Positions 51,513-60,969 are shown, counted from the stretch's first letter. The stretch: DNA of 64,000 nt from an uncultured Sphingomonadaceae bacterium (GCA_937995515.1 CALKJZ010000021.1:62001-126000); one strand, 5' to 3'. Notes: generated by a model from the sequence alone, not told the origin. Program-made: numbers and translations.

Positions 51513-53420
51513 ATGGCAATGACGGAACTGGCGCGCGCCAGCGAGGCATCAGAGAGCGCAACAGCCCACGGCGATACCCCTGGCGCGGGCGCGGCAGGCG
51601 CCAGCGGCGGAACGCGGGCCGTCTATGCCCCGCGCTTTCCTGTCACCGTCGACCACGGCCGGGATTCGCTTCTGACCGAGTTCGGCAAGGAAACGCTGCG
51701 CGATCGCTATCTCCTGCCCGGCGAGCGCTGTCAGGACATTTTCGCGCGCGTCGCCGCCGCCTATGCCGACGATCAGGCCCACGCGCAGCGCCTCTATGAC
51801 TATATCTCGCGGCTGTGGTTCATGCCGGCCACGCCCGTGCTCTCCAACGGCGGAACGGGGCGGGGGCTGCCGATTTCCTGCTACCTCAACTCGGTGGACG
51901 ACAGCCTCGAGGGAATCGTCGGCACCTGGAACGAGAATGTGTGGCTGGCCGCGCGCGGCGGCGGCATCGGCACCTACTGGGGCCGGGTGCGCGGCATCGG
52001 CGAGCCGGTCGGCCTCAACGGCAAGACGAGCGGTATCATCCCCTTTATCCGGGTGATGGACTCGCTCACGCTTGCGATCTCGCAGGGCTCGCTCCGGCGC
52101 GGCTCGGCGGCGGTCTATCTCGACATCTCCCACCCGGAAATCGAGGAGTTCCTGGAAGTCCGCAAGCCAAGCGGGGATTTCAACCGCAAGGCCTTGAATC
52201 TGCACCACGGGGTGCTCGTGTCCGACGCGTTCATGGAAGCGGTGCGCGACGGCCTGCCGTGGAACCTCATCTCCCCGCGCGACGGCTCGGTGCGCGGGAC
52301 GCTCGATGCCCGCGCACTGTTCCAGAAGCTGGTGGAGTGCCGGCTGGCAACGGGCGAGCCCTACATCATCTTCATCGACCATGTGAACCGCGCCATGCCG
52401 CGGCACCAGCGCGAGCTGGGCCTGCGCGTTTCGACCTCCAACCTCTGCTCGGAAATCACGCTTCCAACCGGGCGGGACCATCTGGGCCAGGACCGGACGG
52501 CGGTCTGCTGCCTTTCCTCCCTCAACCTCGAGTCATGGGACCAGTGGCACGACGACCGGCGCTTCATCGAGGATGTGATGCGCTTCCTCGACAATGTCCT
52601 GAGCGACTATATCGCCCGCGCCCCTGACGAGATGGCCCGCGCCCGCTATTCCGCCATGCGCGAGCGTTCGGTGGGCCTTGGCGTCATGGGGTTCCACAGC
52701 TTCCTGCAGGCGCGCCGCATCCCGTTCGAAAGCGCCATGGCAAAATCGTGGAACCTTAGGATGTTCCGCCACATTCGCGAGAAGGTGGACGAAGCCTCGA
52801 TGCTGCTCGCCGTCGAACGCGGCCCCTGCCCGGACGCCGAGGACATGGGGGTGATGGAGCGGTTCTCGTGCCGCATGGCGATTGCGCCCACGGCCTCCAT
52901 CTCGATCATCTGCGGCGGCACCTCGGCCTGCATCGAGCCGATCCCGGCCAACATCTACACCCACAAGACCCTCTCGGGCTCGTTCGTGGTGCGCAACCCG
53001 CACCTCGAGGCGCTGCTGGTGGAAAAGGCGCGGAACGCGGATTCCGTCTGGTCGTCGATCCTCGAGCATGGCGGCTCGGTGCAGCACCTCGATTTCCTCT
53101 CGCAGGACGAGAAGGACATTTTCAAGACCGCCTTCGAGATCGACCAGCGCTGGCTCCTCGAATTGGCCGGAGACCGGACGCCCTATATCGACCAGGCGCA
53201 GTCGCTCAACCTGTTCCTGCCCGCCGACGCCGACAAGTGGGATCTTCTGATGCTGCATTTCCGCGCCTGGGAACTCGGCATCAAGTCGCTCTACTACCTC
53301 CGCTCGAAGTCGGTGCAGCGCGCTGGCTTCGTGGGCGCGGTCGAGGCCGACAACACGCCCGAGCCGAAGAGGATCGAGGTGGAACTGAAAGACTATGACG
53401 AGTGCCTCGCCTGCCAGTAG
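51513..53420 (+). CDS. nrdA: Ribonucleoside-diphosphate reductase alpha subunit
   Basis: The protein is about 635 residues. Catalytic blocks include TPVLSNGGTGRGLPISCYLN, GGGIGTYWGRVRG, the N-x-C-x-E active site as STSNLCSEITLP, and a second cysteine in CCLSSLNLES. The C-terminal redox tail is DECLACQ. There is no N-terminal ATP-cone. GAGGGG is best spaced for the ATG at 51513, although ATG 51504 is also in frame. No nrdB follows in the window. The 243-bp upstream gap holds no clear NrdR box. Confidence 0.93.
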   Translation: MAMTELARASEASESATAHGDTPGAGAAGASGGTRAVYAPRFPVTVDHGRDSLLTEFGKETLRDRYLLPGERCQDIFARVAAAYADDQAHAQRLYDYISRLWFMPATPVLSNGGTGRGLPISCYLNSVDDSLEGIVGTWNENVWLAARGGGIGTYWGRVRGIGEPVGLNGKTSGIIPFIRVMDSLTLAISQGSLRRGSAAVYLDISHPEIEEFLEVRKPSGDFNRKALNLHHGVLVSDAFMEAVRDGLPWNLISPRDGSVRGTLDARALFQKLVECRLATGEPYIIFIDHVNRAMPRHQRELGLRVSTSNLCSEITLPTGRDHLGQDRTAVCCLSSLNLESWDQWHDDRRFIEDVMRFLDNVLSDYIARAPDEMARARYSAMRERSVGLGVMGFHSFLQARRIPFESAMAKSWNLRMFRHIREKVDEASMLLAVERGPCPDAEDMGVMERFSCRMAIAPTASISIICGGTSACIEPIPANIYTHKTLSGSFVVRNPHLEALLVEKARNADSVWSSILEHGGSVQHLDFLSQDEKDIFKTAFEIDQRWLLELAGDRTPYIDQAQSLNLFLPADADKWDLLMLHFRAWELGIKSLYYLRSKSVQRAGFVGAVEADNTPEPKRIEVELKDYDECLACQ

Positions 53421-53454
53421 CGGGCGCGGCCGGCGGCGCCGGCATGGCAGCGGT

Positions 53455-53472
53455 GCCCGCTGTGCAGCGGGC
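53455..53472. terminator. Hairpin between convergent nrdA and acyl-CoA synthetase genes
   Basis: GCCCGCTG, a short loop, and CAGCGGGC form a strong stem in the 78-bp gap between convergent stops. No T-run follows on either strand. Confidence 0.4.
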
Positions 53473-53498
53473 GCCGGCTGGCGTTGCGCCCGCCGCCC

Positions 53499-55319
53499 CT
53501 ACCGGTAGAGCGCGTCGAGCCGCGGCCCGTAGACCTGCCGGAGCACGTGCCGGCGGATCTTCATCGAGGGCGTGAGCTGTTCGTTCTCGACCGTGAACGG
53601 CGCGTCAGCAAGGATCACCCGGCGTACCTTCTCGGTGACGGTCAGGTCGCGGTTCACCCGGTCGACTGCAGCCTGGATGGCCCGCTGGAACTCCGGATGG
53701 CGGTCGGCCTCGTGCACGTCCACCCCGGTCTTCGCCGCCCATTCCATGCGGAACTCGGCATCGGGTACCACCACGCCCACGAGATAGGGGCGACGGTCGC
53801 CGGCCACCATGGCCTGCGCGATCTCGGGCTGGAGGGTGAGCATGCCCTCTACCTTCTGCGGCGAGACATTCTCGCCCTTGTCGTTGACGATGATGTCCTT
53901 CTTGCGGTCGGTGATGACGATGTGGCCATCCTCGTCGATGCAGCCGATGTCGCCGGTGTGGAGCCAGCCATCGTGCAGCACGCGCGCCGTCTCGGACGGG
54001 TTTTCCCAGTAGCCGTGCATCACCAGCTCGCCGCGCACGAGGATCTCACCATCCTCGGCGATCCTTACCTCGGTGTTGCGCAGCGGCGGTCCGACACTGT
54101 GCATCTTCACGCCGGCAGAGGGGCGGTTGCAGGAAATCACCGGGCCGCTCTCTGTCTGGCCATAGCCCTGCAGGATGAGGAGGCCGAGCGCGTGGAAGAA
54201 GGTGCCGACATCCGGATTGAGCGGGGCCCCGCCCGAGACCATCGCCTTCACCCGGCCGCCGAAGCGGGCCTTGACCTTGCGTCGGAGGGTGTGCTCGAGC
54301 AGGATGTCGAGCGGCCGGTCGATGAGGCGCATGCGCCCCCTGCGCGCGAGCGTGCGGCGGCCGAGCGCCTCCGCCGTCTCGAGAAGGCGCGGGGCAAGGC
54401 CGCCCTGTTTCCCGATCGTCTTGGCGATGCGGGCCCGCAGCACCTCGAACAGCCGCGGCACCACCACCATGATGGTCGGGCGCACCTCCTCGATGTTCGC
54501 CGCAAGCCTGTCGAGCCCCTCGGCATAGAAGATCTCGCCGCCGAGCCCGATGGGCAGGAACTGGCCGGCGGTATGCTCATAGGCATGCGAAAGCGGCAGG
54601 AAGGAGAGGAACCGCTCGCGCCCCGAGTCGGCGAAATCATGCTCGATGATGTCGATGCAGCCGGCCACGTTGTGGAGGATCGCGCCATGGTGCTGGCGGA
54701 CCCCGCGCGGCGTGCCGCCCGTGCCCGAGGTGTAGATGAGGCAGGCCGTGTCCGAGCGTGAAAGGGTGGCGCCGGCGCGCACGGCCTCCACGTCTGCCGG
54801 ATGGGCGGCCAGCAGCGCGTCCCACTGGTGGAGATCGAGCCGGTCGCTGCTCTGGCCGACCTTCAGCGCCTCGAAACCGATCACATGCCGGCAATGGGCC
54901 GACTGGTAGACTGCCTTGAGGAGGGTGCGCGCCAGCCGGTTGGTGGAGACAAAGGCAGCCACCGCGCCGCTGTCGGCGAGGATGTGGGCGTGGTCGCGCT
55001 CGGTATTGGTGGTGTAGGTCGGAACGGAAATGCCGCCGGCGGCCATGATGCCGAGGTCGGCGAGGCAGAACTCGGGCCGGTTTTCCGAGACGATGAGCAC
55101 GCGATCCCCCCGCGCGAGCCCCAGCGCCTTCAGCGCCACGGCCAGCGAGGCGACCTGGCGCGCGGCCTCGGCCCAGGAGAGGGCCTGCCAGCCGCCGGCG
55201 CGCTTCTGCCACAGGAACGGCGCATCGCCGTGCGCTGCCGCCTGGGCAAAGAACATCTCGACAAGACTGGGCCACGATTGCGCGCGCCCGGTCATGCCCT
55301 GCCCCGTGTGCCGCATCAT
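53499..55319 (-). CDS. Long-chain acyl-CoA synthetase (AMP-forming)
   Basis: The protein has 606 residues and belongs to the FAA1/FadD15-like branch. The AMP-binding P-loop is LIYTSGTGGTPRG (about 195-207). LSFLPLSHAYEH, the ILQGYGQTESGP block, and the adenylation motif WLHTGDIG...DRKKDIIVNDKGENVSP are intact. It activates fatty acids to acyl-CoA for degradation or lipid synthesis. It is 24 bp downstream of the gamma-glutamyltranspeptidase gene on the same strand. Confidence 0.94.
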   Translation of the reverse strand: MMRHTGQGMTGRAQSWPSLVEMFFAQAAAHGDAPFLWQKRAGGWQALSWAEAARQVASLAVALKALGLARGDRVLIVSENRPEFCLADLGIMAAGGISVPTYTTNTERDHAHILADSGAVAAFVSTNRLARTLLKAVYQSAHCRHVIGFEALKVGQSSDRLDLHQWDALLAAHPADVEAVRAGATLSRSDTACLIYTSGTGGTPRGVRQHHGAILHNVAGCIDIIEHDFADSGRERFLSFLPLSHAYEHTAGQFLPIGLGGEIFYAEGLDRLAANIEEVRPTIMVVVPRLFEVLRARIAKTIGKQGGLAPRLLETAEALGRRTLARRGRMRLIDRPLDILLEHTLRRKVKARFGGRVKAMVSGGAPLNPDVGTFFHALGLLILQGYGQTESGPVISCNRPSAGVKMHSVGPPLRNTEVRIAEDGEILVRGELVMHGYWENPSETARVLHDGWLHTGDIGCIDEDGHIVITDRKKDIIVNDKGENVSPQKVEGMLTLQPEIAQAMVAGDRRPYLVGVVVPDAEFRMEWAAKTGVDVHEADRHPEFQRAIQAAVDRVNRDLTVTEKVRRVILADAPFTVENEQLTPSMKIRRHVLRQVYGPRLDALYR

Positions 55320-55343
55320 CCGCCGTCTCCCCGGCCTGCGCCG

Positions 55344-57164
55344 CTAACGGCCGAACGCGGCCGAACTGCCCTCGCTGCGCGGGTCGGCGGCCGCCCGCCA
55401 GCGGGCCCGCTCGCGCGCGATCGCCTGGCCCTTGATCGGCAGGTTGGCGGCTGTCACATTGGCGTGGCCCAGCGCCTTGAAGGTGGCGGCCATGCCGGCA
55501 AGCCTCGTGCCCTCCTCGTAGCGCAGCCCGCGCCGGTCGGCCACGAGCGTCGGTGCGGCCAGCGCCTCCTCGATGGGCATGTTCCAGTCGAGATGGGCGA
55601 GGATCGTCTTGGCGACCTGCGCGATGATGGTCACCCCGCCCGCGGCTCCGAAGGCTGCCACGGGCCGCCCGCGCGGATCGAGCACGATGGTGGGCGCCAT
55701 CGACGAGCGCGGACGCTTGCCCGCCTCGACCCGGTTGGGCGCCGGCCGGCCACCGCGCACCGGCGAAAGATCGAAATCGGTCAGCTCGTTGTTGAGCAGC
55801 ATGCCGGCCGCCAGAAGCCCCGAGCCGAACGGCGCCTCGATGGTGGAGGTGACATTGGCGAGATTTCCGCGCGCGTCGGCCGCAGCAAGGTGCGAGGTGG
55901 CCGGCACATCGGCGAGCGGCCCGGTGTTGCTTGCCTGCAGGCCGGCCGGGGTGCCGGCAGGCGCCTCGGCCATCGCGCGGTCCGGGCGGATGAGCCGCGA
56001 GCGGGCTTCGAGATAGGCGGGCGAAAGAAGGCCCTCGACCGGCACGGGCACGAAATCCGGATCCGCGCCGAAGGCCTCACGGTCGGCAAGCGCGAGGCGC
56101 AGGGATTCGGCCAACAGGTGCCACGACAGCGGATTGTCGGGGCCGAGTCCCGCCATGTCGAACCGTTCGAGCTGGATGAGCACCTGCAGCACCGCAATGC
56201 CGCCGGCAGACGGCGGGCCCATGGTGCACAGCTGCCAGCGTCGATAGGGCCGGCACAGCGGCTCGCGCTCGGTCACACGGTAGGATGCAAGATCGGCAAG
56301 CGTCATTGGCACGGGGTTCTGCCGCGCCTGGCTTACCGCGCGCGCGATCGCCTCGGCCACCGGGCCGGAATAGAAACCCCGGGGCCCCTCGCGGGCAATC
56401 CGCGCAAGCGTCTCGGCCAGCTCGGGCTGCCTCAGGAGATGGCCGACGGGCCAGGGCCTGCCCTCCGGGTCGAGGAACACGGCTGCCGCCTCGGGCGCGA
56501 GGAGATCGGTGCGAAAGCCGGTGAAGCGGTGCAGCCGCTCGGTCACCACGATGCCGTCGCGCGCCAGGCGGATTGCGGGCTCGAACAGGGTCGCCCACGG
56601 GAGCCGCCCCCAGCGCCGGTGCATCTCGGCGGCAAGCGCGACAAGGCCGGGAACGCCGACCGACTTGCCGCCCGGCACGGCAGAGCGGAAATCCATCGGC
56701 TCGCCGTCGGGCTTCAGGAACCGCCCGGGCGTGGCGGACGCAGGCGCCGTCTCGCGACCGTCGATGGTGATGATCCGCCCGGTGCGGCCTTCGCGGAACA
56801 CCAGGAACGCACCCCCCCCGATGCCAGAGGATTGCGGCTCGGCAACGGTCAGCGCGATCATGGTGGCAATCGCGGCATCGGCCGCCGAGCCCCCGCGCGC
56901 GAGCATCTGCCGCCCTGCCTCGGTCGCGCGCGGGTCGGCCGAGGTCACGACACCCCGCCCGACCGCAACCGTTGTCGCCGGAGCCTGCCGGGCGAAGGTG
57001 GCATCCGGCTGATAGGTGGCAATGCCGGCCTGTATCTCGATCTCGCGCGCGCGCGCCGCCGCCGGTGCGGTCTGGGCCACGGCAGCCGGCGAGGCGGCAG
57101 CCAGGAGGAGGAGCGCAACGAATGGGGCCAGCACCAACCGCATCAGGCATCGATAGAAGAGCAT
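55344..57164 (-). CDS. ggt: Gamma-glutamyltranspeptidase
   Basis: The protein is about 606 residues with a signal peptide (LVLAPFVALLLLAAASPAAVAQ). The autoprocessing and nucleophile threonine lies in ANVTSTIEAPFGSG. The family blocks SSGIGGGAFLVF, ETAPASA, MGPPSAGGIAVLQ and SSMAPTIVL are intact. A GGAGGG element just before the ATG at 57164 supports that start; other in-frame starts exist at 57197 and 57143. It cleaves glutathione and gamma-glutamyl compounds in the periplasm. It starts 10 bp after pyrD. Confidence 0.94.
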   Translation of the reverse strand: MLFYRCLMRLVLAPFVALLLLAAASPAAVAQTAPAAARAREIEIQAGIATYQPDATFARQAPATTVAVGRGVVTSADPRATEAGRQMLARGGSAADAAIATMIALTVAEPQSSGIGGGAFLVFREGRTGRIITIDGRETAPASATPGRFLKPDGEPMDFRSAVPGGKSVGVPGLVALAAEMHRRWGRLPWATLFEPAIRLARDGIVVTERLHRFTGFRTDLLAPEAAAVFLDPEGRPWPVGHLLRQPELAETLARIAREGPRGFYSGPVAEAIARAVSQARQNPVPMTLADLASYRVTEREPLCRPYRRWQLCTMGPPSAGGIAVLQVLIQLERFDMAGLGPDNPLSWHLLAESLRLALADREAFGADPDFVPVPVEGLLSPAYLEARSRLIRPDRAMAEAPAGTPAGLQASNTGPLADVPATSHLAAADARGNLANVTSTIEAPFGSGLLAAGMLLNNELTDFDLSPVRGGRPAPNRVEAGKRPRSSMAPTIVLDPRGRPVAAFGAAGGVTIIAQVAKTILAHLDWNMPIEEALAAPTLVADRRGLRYEEGTRLAGMAATFKALGHANVTAANLPIKGQAIARERARWRAAADPRSEGSSAAFGR

Positions 57165-57174
57165 GCCCTCCGCC

Positions 57175-58206
57175 TCAAGCCACTGGGCTTCCGACAAGAT
57201 CGGCCGGGCCGGACGCGCCCAGCGCGCGCAGGTGCTCGGCCAGCTCGCGGTTCAGCCGCGCGGCGAGCCCCGGCCCCTCCCAGACCAGCGCGGTATAGAG
57301 CTGCACGGCCGAGGCGCCGGCGGCGAACTTTGCCAGCACGTCGGCAAGCGTTGCAATGCCGCCCACGCCGATGAGCGGGATCCGGCCCTCGAGCAGGCGG
57401 GCGAAGGCGGCAAGGATCGCGGTGGATGGCGCCATCAGCGGCCGGCCCGAAAGCCCACCCTCTTCGGCTGCGTGACGGCCGCGAAGCCCCGGCGGGCGGG
57501 CAAGGGTTGTGTTGGAGATGACAAGCGCATCCACGGGCGCGGTGAGCGCCGCTTCGGCAATGGCTTCCACCTGCGCGGCATCGAGATCGGGGGCAACCTT
57601 CAGGAACAGCGGCGGGCCGCTGGCCCCACGCGCCGCGCGTGCGGCCGAAAGCAGCTCGGGCAGAGCCGCACCCTGAAGACCCCGGAGCCCGGGCGTGTTG
57701 GGCGAGGAAATGTTGAGCGTGATGAAGGCGGCCACCTCGCGGACGGCGGCGACGGCTGCGGCATAGTCAGCGATGCGGTCCGGGCTGTCGCGGTTCGCGC
57801 CGACATTCACGCCAAGCCCCGGATGCGGCGCAAGGCGGGCGAGAGCTGCGGCAATGCCGCCATTGTTGAAGCCGAGCCGGTTGATGACCGCCCGCTCGGC
57901 CGGCAGGCGGAACAGGCGCGGGCGCGGGTTTCCGGCCTGCGGCCGTGGCGTGAGGGTTCCAACCTCGACGAAGCCGAAGCCGAGCCCCAGCATCTGCCGC
58001 CAGACACGGGCATCCTTGTCGAAGCCGGCGGCAAGGCCAATGGGCGATGGCAGGCGCAGGCCCGCCAGCTGCGTCTCGAGCAGCGGGTCGTGGTCGAAAC
58101 GGGAGGGCGGCATCGCCTCCAGCGCCGCGATGGCAAGACCGTGCGCGGTCTCTGGCGGAAGCGCCATCAGGACAGGCCGGAGGAGCAAGGCAGGGATACC
58201 GACCAT
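57175..58206 (-). CDS. pyrD: Dihydroorotate dehydrogenase (quinone), class 2
   Basis: The protein has 343 residues from the ATG at 58206. The N-terminal membrane-associating helices (PALLLRPVLMALPPETAHGLAI) mark the class 2, quinone-linked type. FMN-binding blocks include GLAAGFDKDARV, VEVGTLTPRPQAGNPRPR, NRLGFNN and ISSPNTPGL with the catalytic serine, and IGVGGIATLAD. It oxidises dihydroorotate in pyrimidine synthesis and feeds electrons to ubiquinone. Confidence 0.96.
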   Translation of the reverse strand: MVGIPALLLRPVLMALPPETAHGLAIAALEAMPPSRFDHDPLLETQLAGLRLPSPIGLAAGFDKDARVWRQMLGLGFGFVEVGTLTPRPQAGNPRPRLFRLPAERAVINRLGFNNGGIAAALARLAPHPGLGVNVGANRDSPDRIADYAAAVAAVREVAAFITLNISSPNTPGLRGLQGAALPELLSAARAARGASGPPLFLKVAPDLDAAQVEAIAEAALTAPVDALVISNTTLARPPGLRGRHAAEEGGLSGRPLMAPSTAILAAFARLLEGRIPLIGVGGIATLADVLAKFAAGASAVQLYTALVWEGPGLAARLNRELAEHLRALGASGPADLVGSPVA

Positions 58207-58453
58207 GGCCCGGCCGTTAGGCCCGACCCCATGCGATGCCAAGCCGGAACGCCTGCAGTGGTTAACCACGCTCCGGGTCAACTGTCGGAGAAATTTACAA
58301 CCGGCCCCCGATGCTCCCCGGTCCCTTGCTTTGGGATCAATGGGTTGCATGGTTGGCACCAAATTTGCTGGCACGTTGGGCGAGGCCAGTTCATGGCTTC
58401 GCCGGCGCCGGGGGCACCGCGCGCCAGAAAGTCCGTTTCGTCACGCGGAACCG

Positions 58454-58483
58454 GCCCCGCGCCTGCCAGTGCAGGCGCGGGGC
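58454..58483 (+). terminator. Strong GC hairpin, possible terminator
   Basis: CCCCGCGCCTGC and GCAGGCGCGGGG are a perfect 12-bp stem around a CAGT loop, followed by CTTTC. This is a terminator-like structure with only a weak T-tract. Confidence 0.55.
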
Positions 58484-58874
58484 TTTCGGTTCTGACAGCG
58501 GGGCCCTGTGCACCAGCTGCAGCCCGAGCCGAGCCGGAACCCGCACGGGGCCGGCCGCGCCGATCTGTCGAGGCGATGCCGGGAGTGCATGCTGGTCGCC
58601 CGGTTGCCCGGCGGGCGCCCGATGCCCGCCCTCCCCCTGCCGGCGCCCTGCCGGGCAGCCCCCCGGACTTGACCATCGGCACGAGCGCCTCCCCGGCCTT
58701 TGCAACAGAAACGGCGCCGGGCCCCGAGGCGGGGCGCTCCGATCTGTCGATTCCGTCCAATACGACGGCCAGCTGCAGCCCTAGGGGGCATCTGCGACCC
58801 ACGGTCGCTGACAGGGCTTCACGCAGGGGCGGACCTTGCTTGATCGTGAAGGGCCTGCTGCGACCCCACTTTCC

Positions 58875-58909
58875 CGGCCCCGGAGCTCCGCTCCGGGGCC
58901 GCCTTTTGT
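58875..58909 (+). terminator. Rho-independent terminator
   Basis: CGGCCCCGGAG (58875-58885) pairs perfectly with CTCCGGGGCCG (58891-58901) around a 5-nt loop and is followed by CCTTTTGTT. It terminates a plus-strand transcript, yet no plus-strand gene lies upstream within 10 kb, which implies a non-coding RNA. Confidence 0.75.
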
Positions 58910-59133
58910 TGCCGGATTCCTGCTGCCACGACGGATTTTCGGGCCGCGCACAACCGGTTGTCCTGTCGCGCGGGGGGGTTGACGGCACCGGCTGTGCGGC
59001 GCAACACGCCGGACAAGAGTTCGCCGGGAAGAAAAGCCTTTGAAGGGTGGCAGGACGACCGACGCGGCCAGCGGGCCGCATGGGTGGGGGCGCACGACGG
59101 CCCCCTGCCCGCCGCGCGGAGGCGCATAGCCGG

Positions 59134-59994
59134 GTGAACCAGGCGGCATTCTCGCTGCGCTACTTCGCACCGGCCGCCCCGCTGCGGGATTGGGTGAGCA
59201 GCTACTATCTCTTCGAGTCGAATCGGCCGGCGCTGGCCGACATGCTGCGCGCGGAGCTGCCGCAGGTGCGGTTCCTCATCGCCGGCTACGGCAGCTTCGC
59301 CTTCGGCCAGGGCGCACCGCAGTCGATCCCGCCGGCAGCGCTCCATGGACCCTCAGGCGTGGCCGCGCGCTTCGAGGCCGTGGGGCCGGTGCGGCTGTTC
59401 GGCGCGGGCCTGCTGCCGGCGGGGTGGGCCGCGCTCGTGGGGGCTGGCGCCGATGCCTTTGCCGACCGGATCATCGACCTCTCCGATGTCGCCGGCCCGG
59501 CTGCTGTTCGCGCGTGGATCCAGATGGCAGAGGCGACGCGCGCTCGCGACATCGTGGGCGCAGCCGATGCCTTCTTTCTCCTGCTTTCCGTGCAGGCGAA
59601 ACCGCCGCCGCTCTGGTTCACCCGCGCGGCCGATTCGTGGCTTGCCAGCAGCCCCGACCCCAAGGTTGACGACCTGGTGTCGGCCGTGAACATGTCGGCG
59701 CGGCAGGTCGAGCGCCTGTGCCTGCGGGTGTATGGCGCGCCGCCCAAGGCCCTGTCCCGCAAGTACCGGGCCCTGCAGGCGGCCGTGCGATTCGGCCTCA
59801 ACCCGGAGGCCGGCTGGGAGGCAGCGGCTGCCGGCGCCTTCTACGACCAGAGCCATTTCATCCGCGAGTTCAAGCTGTTTGTCGGCATGACCCCATCGCG
59901 CTTCGTGGACAGAGGCGCGCCATGGATCACCCGGCTCACAATCGCCAAGCGGCAGGCGCTGGTCACGATGCCCAAGCTCACCAGGGTGAGCTGA
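59134..59994 (+). CDS. AraC-family transcriptional regulator
   Basis: The protein has 286 residues from the GTG at 59134, with GGAGG 10 or so nt upstream. The N-terminal sensing domain is the DUF6597-like type (FAPAAPLRDWVSSYYLFES). The C-terminal AraC DNA-binding domain has VNMSARQVERLCLRVYGAPPKALSRKYRAL and AAAAGAFYDQSHFIREFKLFVGMTPSRF. The upstream-extended frame to 59047 is Arg/Pro-rich and unlikely. Targets unknown; it converges on the aldolase-family gene. Confidence 0.88.
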   Translation: MNQAAFSLRYFAPAAPLRDWVSSYYLFESNRPALADMLRAELPQVRFLIAGYGSFAFGQGAPQSIPPAALHGPSGVAARFEAVGPVRLFGAGLLPAGWAALVGAGADAFADRIIDLSDVAGPAAVRAWIQMAEATRARDIVGAADAFFLLLSVQAKPPPLWFTRAADSWLASSPDPKVDDLVSAVNMSARQVERLCLRVYGAPPKALSRKYRALQAAVRFGLNPEAGWEAAAAGAFYDQSHFIREFKLFVGMTPSRFVDRGAPWITRLTIAKRQALVTMPKLTRVS

Positions 59995-60007
59995 GCGGCC
60001 CCTCCGG

Positions 60008-60799
60008 TCAGGTGCGGTAGCTCGGGTCGAGGCGGTCCATCTTGCGGCGCAGCGCAGGCCAGGCCAGCATGTTGCCCACCAGCTTCAGCCCGTCGCGGCC
60101 CTGGGCGGCCGTCTTCTCCGGCGTGCCCTGCGGAGGATGGTTGAGGCGTGCAGGACCGCCGGCCAGCGCAAGGCACTGCGCCTCGCAGGCCCGCTCGAGG
60201 AAATACATGGCGATGAATGCCTCGCCGACCGTCTCGCCGACGGTGAGCGTCCCGTGATTGCGCAGGATCATCGCCCGCCTGGCCCCGAGGTCGGCGACAA
60301 GCCGCTCGCGCTCGGCAAGATCGGTCGCCACGCCCTCATAGTGGTGGTAGGCGACCTCGTCGCGGATGAGCATCGCCGTCTGGGTCAGCGGCATCAGCCC
60401 CTCGGCCATCGCGGCCACGGCCTGCCCGTGCGGCGTGTGCAGGTGGATGACCGCCCTTGCATCCTCGCGCGCCATGTGGATCGCGGAATGGATGCAAAAC
60501 CCCGCCGGGTTGGTGAGATAGGGCGTTTCCATGACCGGGTTGCCGTCGACATCGATCTTGACGAGGCTGGAGGCAGTGATCTCGTCGAACATGAGATTGT
60601 AGGGGTTGATGAGAAAGTGGTGCTCGGGCCCCGGCACGCGCACCGAGAGGTGGGTGAAGATGAGATCGTCCCACCCATAGTGGGCAACCAGCCGGAAGGC
60701 ACAGGCCAGATCCTCGCGCAGCGCCCATTCCTCCGTGCTCACCTCGGCCTTCACATTGCCGGCATCGGCCGCCGTGACCGGCTTGAGCTGGGTTGTCAT
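60008..60799 (-). CDS. Class II aldolase/adducin family protein
   Basis: The protein has 263 residues from the ATG at 60799, with GGGAGGA upstream. Zinc-binding histidines are in VIHLHTPHGQAVAAM (HxH) and ILRNHGTLTVGETVGEAF. The helix ALREDLACAFRLVAHYGWDDLIFTHLSVRVPG is the family start. Members include L-fuculose-phosphate aldolase and decarboxylase-like proteins; the longer N terminus resembles the general SDR-independent class II group. Substrate unknown. It follows a DUF2256 gene by 2 bp. Confidence 0.88.
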   Translation of the reverse strand: MTTQLKPVTAADAGNVKAEVSTEEWALREDLACAFRLVAHYGWDDLIFTHLSVRVPGPEHHFLINPYNLMFDEITASSLVKIDVDGNPVMETPYLTNPAGFCIHSAIHMAREDARAVIHLHTPHGQAVAAMAEGLMPLTQTAMLIRDEVAYHHYEGVATDLAERERLVADLGARRAMILRNHGTLTVGETVGEAFIAMYFLERACEAQCLALAGGPARLNHPPQGTPEKTAAQGRDGLKLVGNMLAWPALRRKMDRLDPSYRT

Positions 60800-60801
60800 C
60801 G

Positions 60802-60969
60802 TCAGTCCTCCCGCATCTTGGCATCCGGCACCTTGCCGCGCCGGCAGGCATCGGAGCAATAGCGGACGTGCGCCCAGTCGCGCGCCCATTTGCGCCGCCA
60901 CGCAAACGGGCGGCCGCAGCGGGCGCAGACCTTGGTCGGCAACTCGGCTTTCTTGCGCATTGGCGCCAT
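60802..60969 (-). CDS. DUF2256 zinc-ribbon small protein
   Basis: This is a 55-residue protein (MAPMRKKAELPTKVCARCGR) with the DUF2256 pattern CxxC...RPFAWRRKWARDW...YCSDAC, a likely zinc ribbon. A shorter start at 60960 (MRKK) gives 52 residues and is equally plausible. It overlaps functionally with the aldolase gene: its final codons contain that gene's ribosome binding site. Divergent from phoD. Function unknown. Confidence 0.8.
   Translation of the reverse strand: MAPMRKKAELPTKVCARCGRPFAWRRKWARDWAHVRYCSDACRRGKVPDAKMRED

Larger units (their letters stand above)
58207..59133. other. 0.9-kb gene-free region with terminator hairpins, candidate small RNA locus
   Basis: No frame here has the codon bias or motifs of a real protein. 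Two strong hairpins are present; one is followed by a T-run on the plus strand, so a plus-strand transcript must begin somewhere between pyrD and 58870. A further inverted repeat (CTTCACG about 58817 and CGTGAAG about 58846) lies just upstream of that terminator. No known RNA family was recognised. Confidence 0.45.

Noticed and set aside
54801-57374. An 857-codon plus-strand open frame across ggt and the acyl-CoA synthetase
   Set aside because: It is a shadow of two well-supported minus-strand enzymes and matches no family.
58278-59081. A 267-codon minus-strand frame in the gap between pyrD and the AraC gene
   Set aside because: Pro/Arg/Gly-rich composition with hairpin-derived sequence; strong plus-strand terminators lie inside it.
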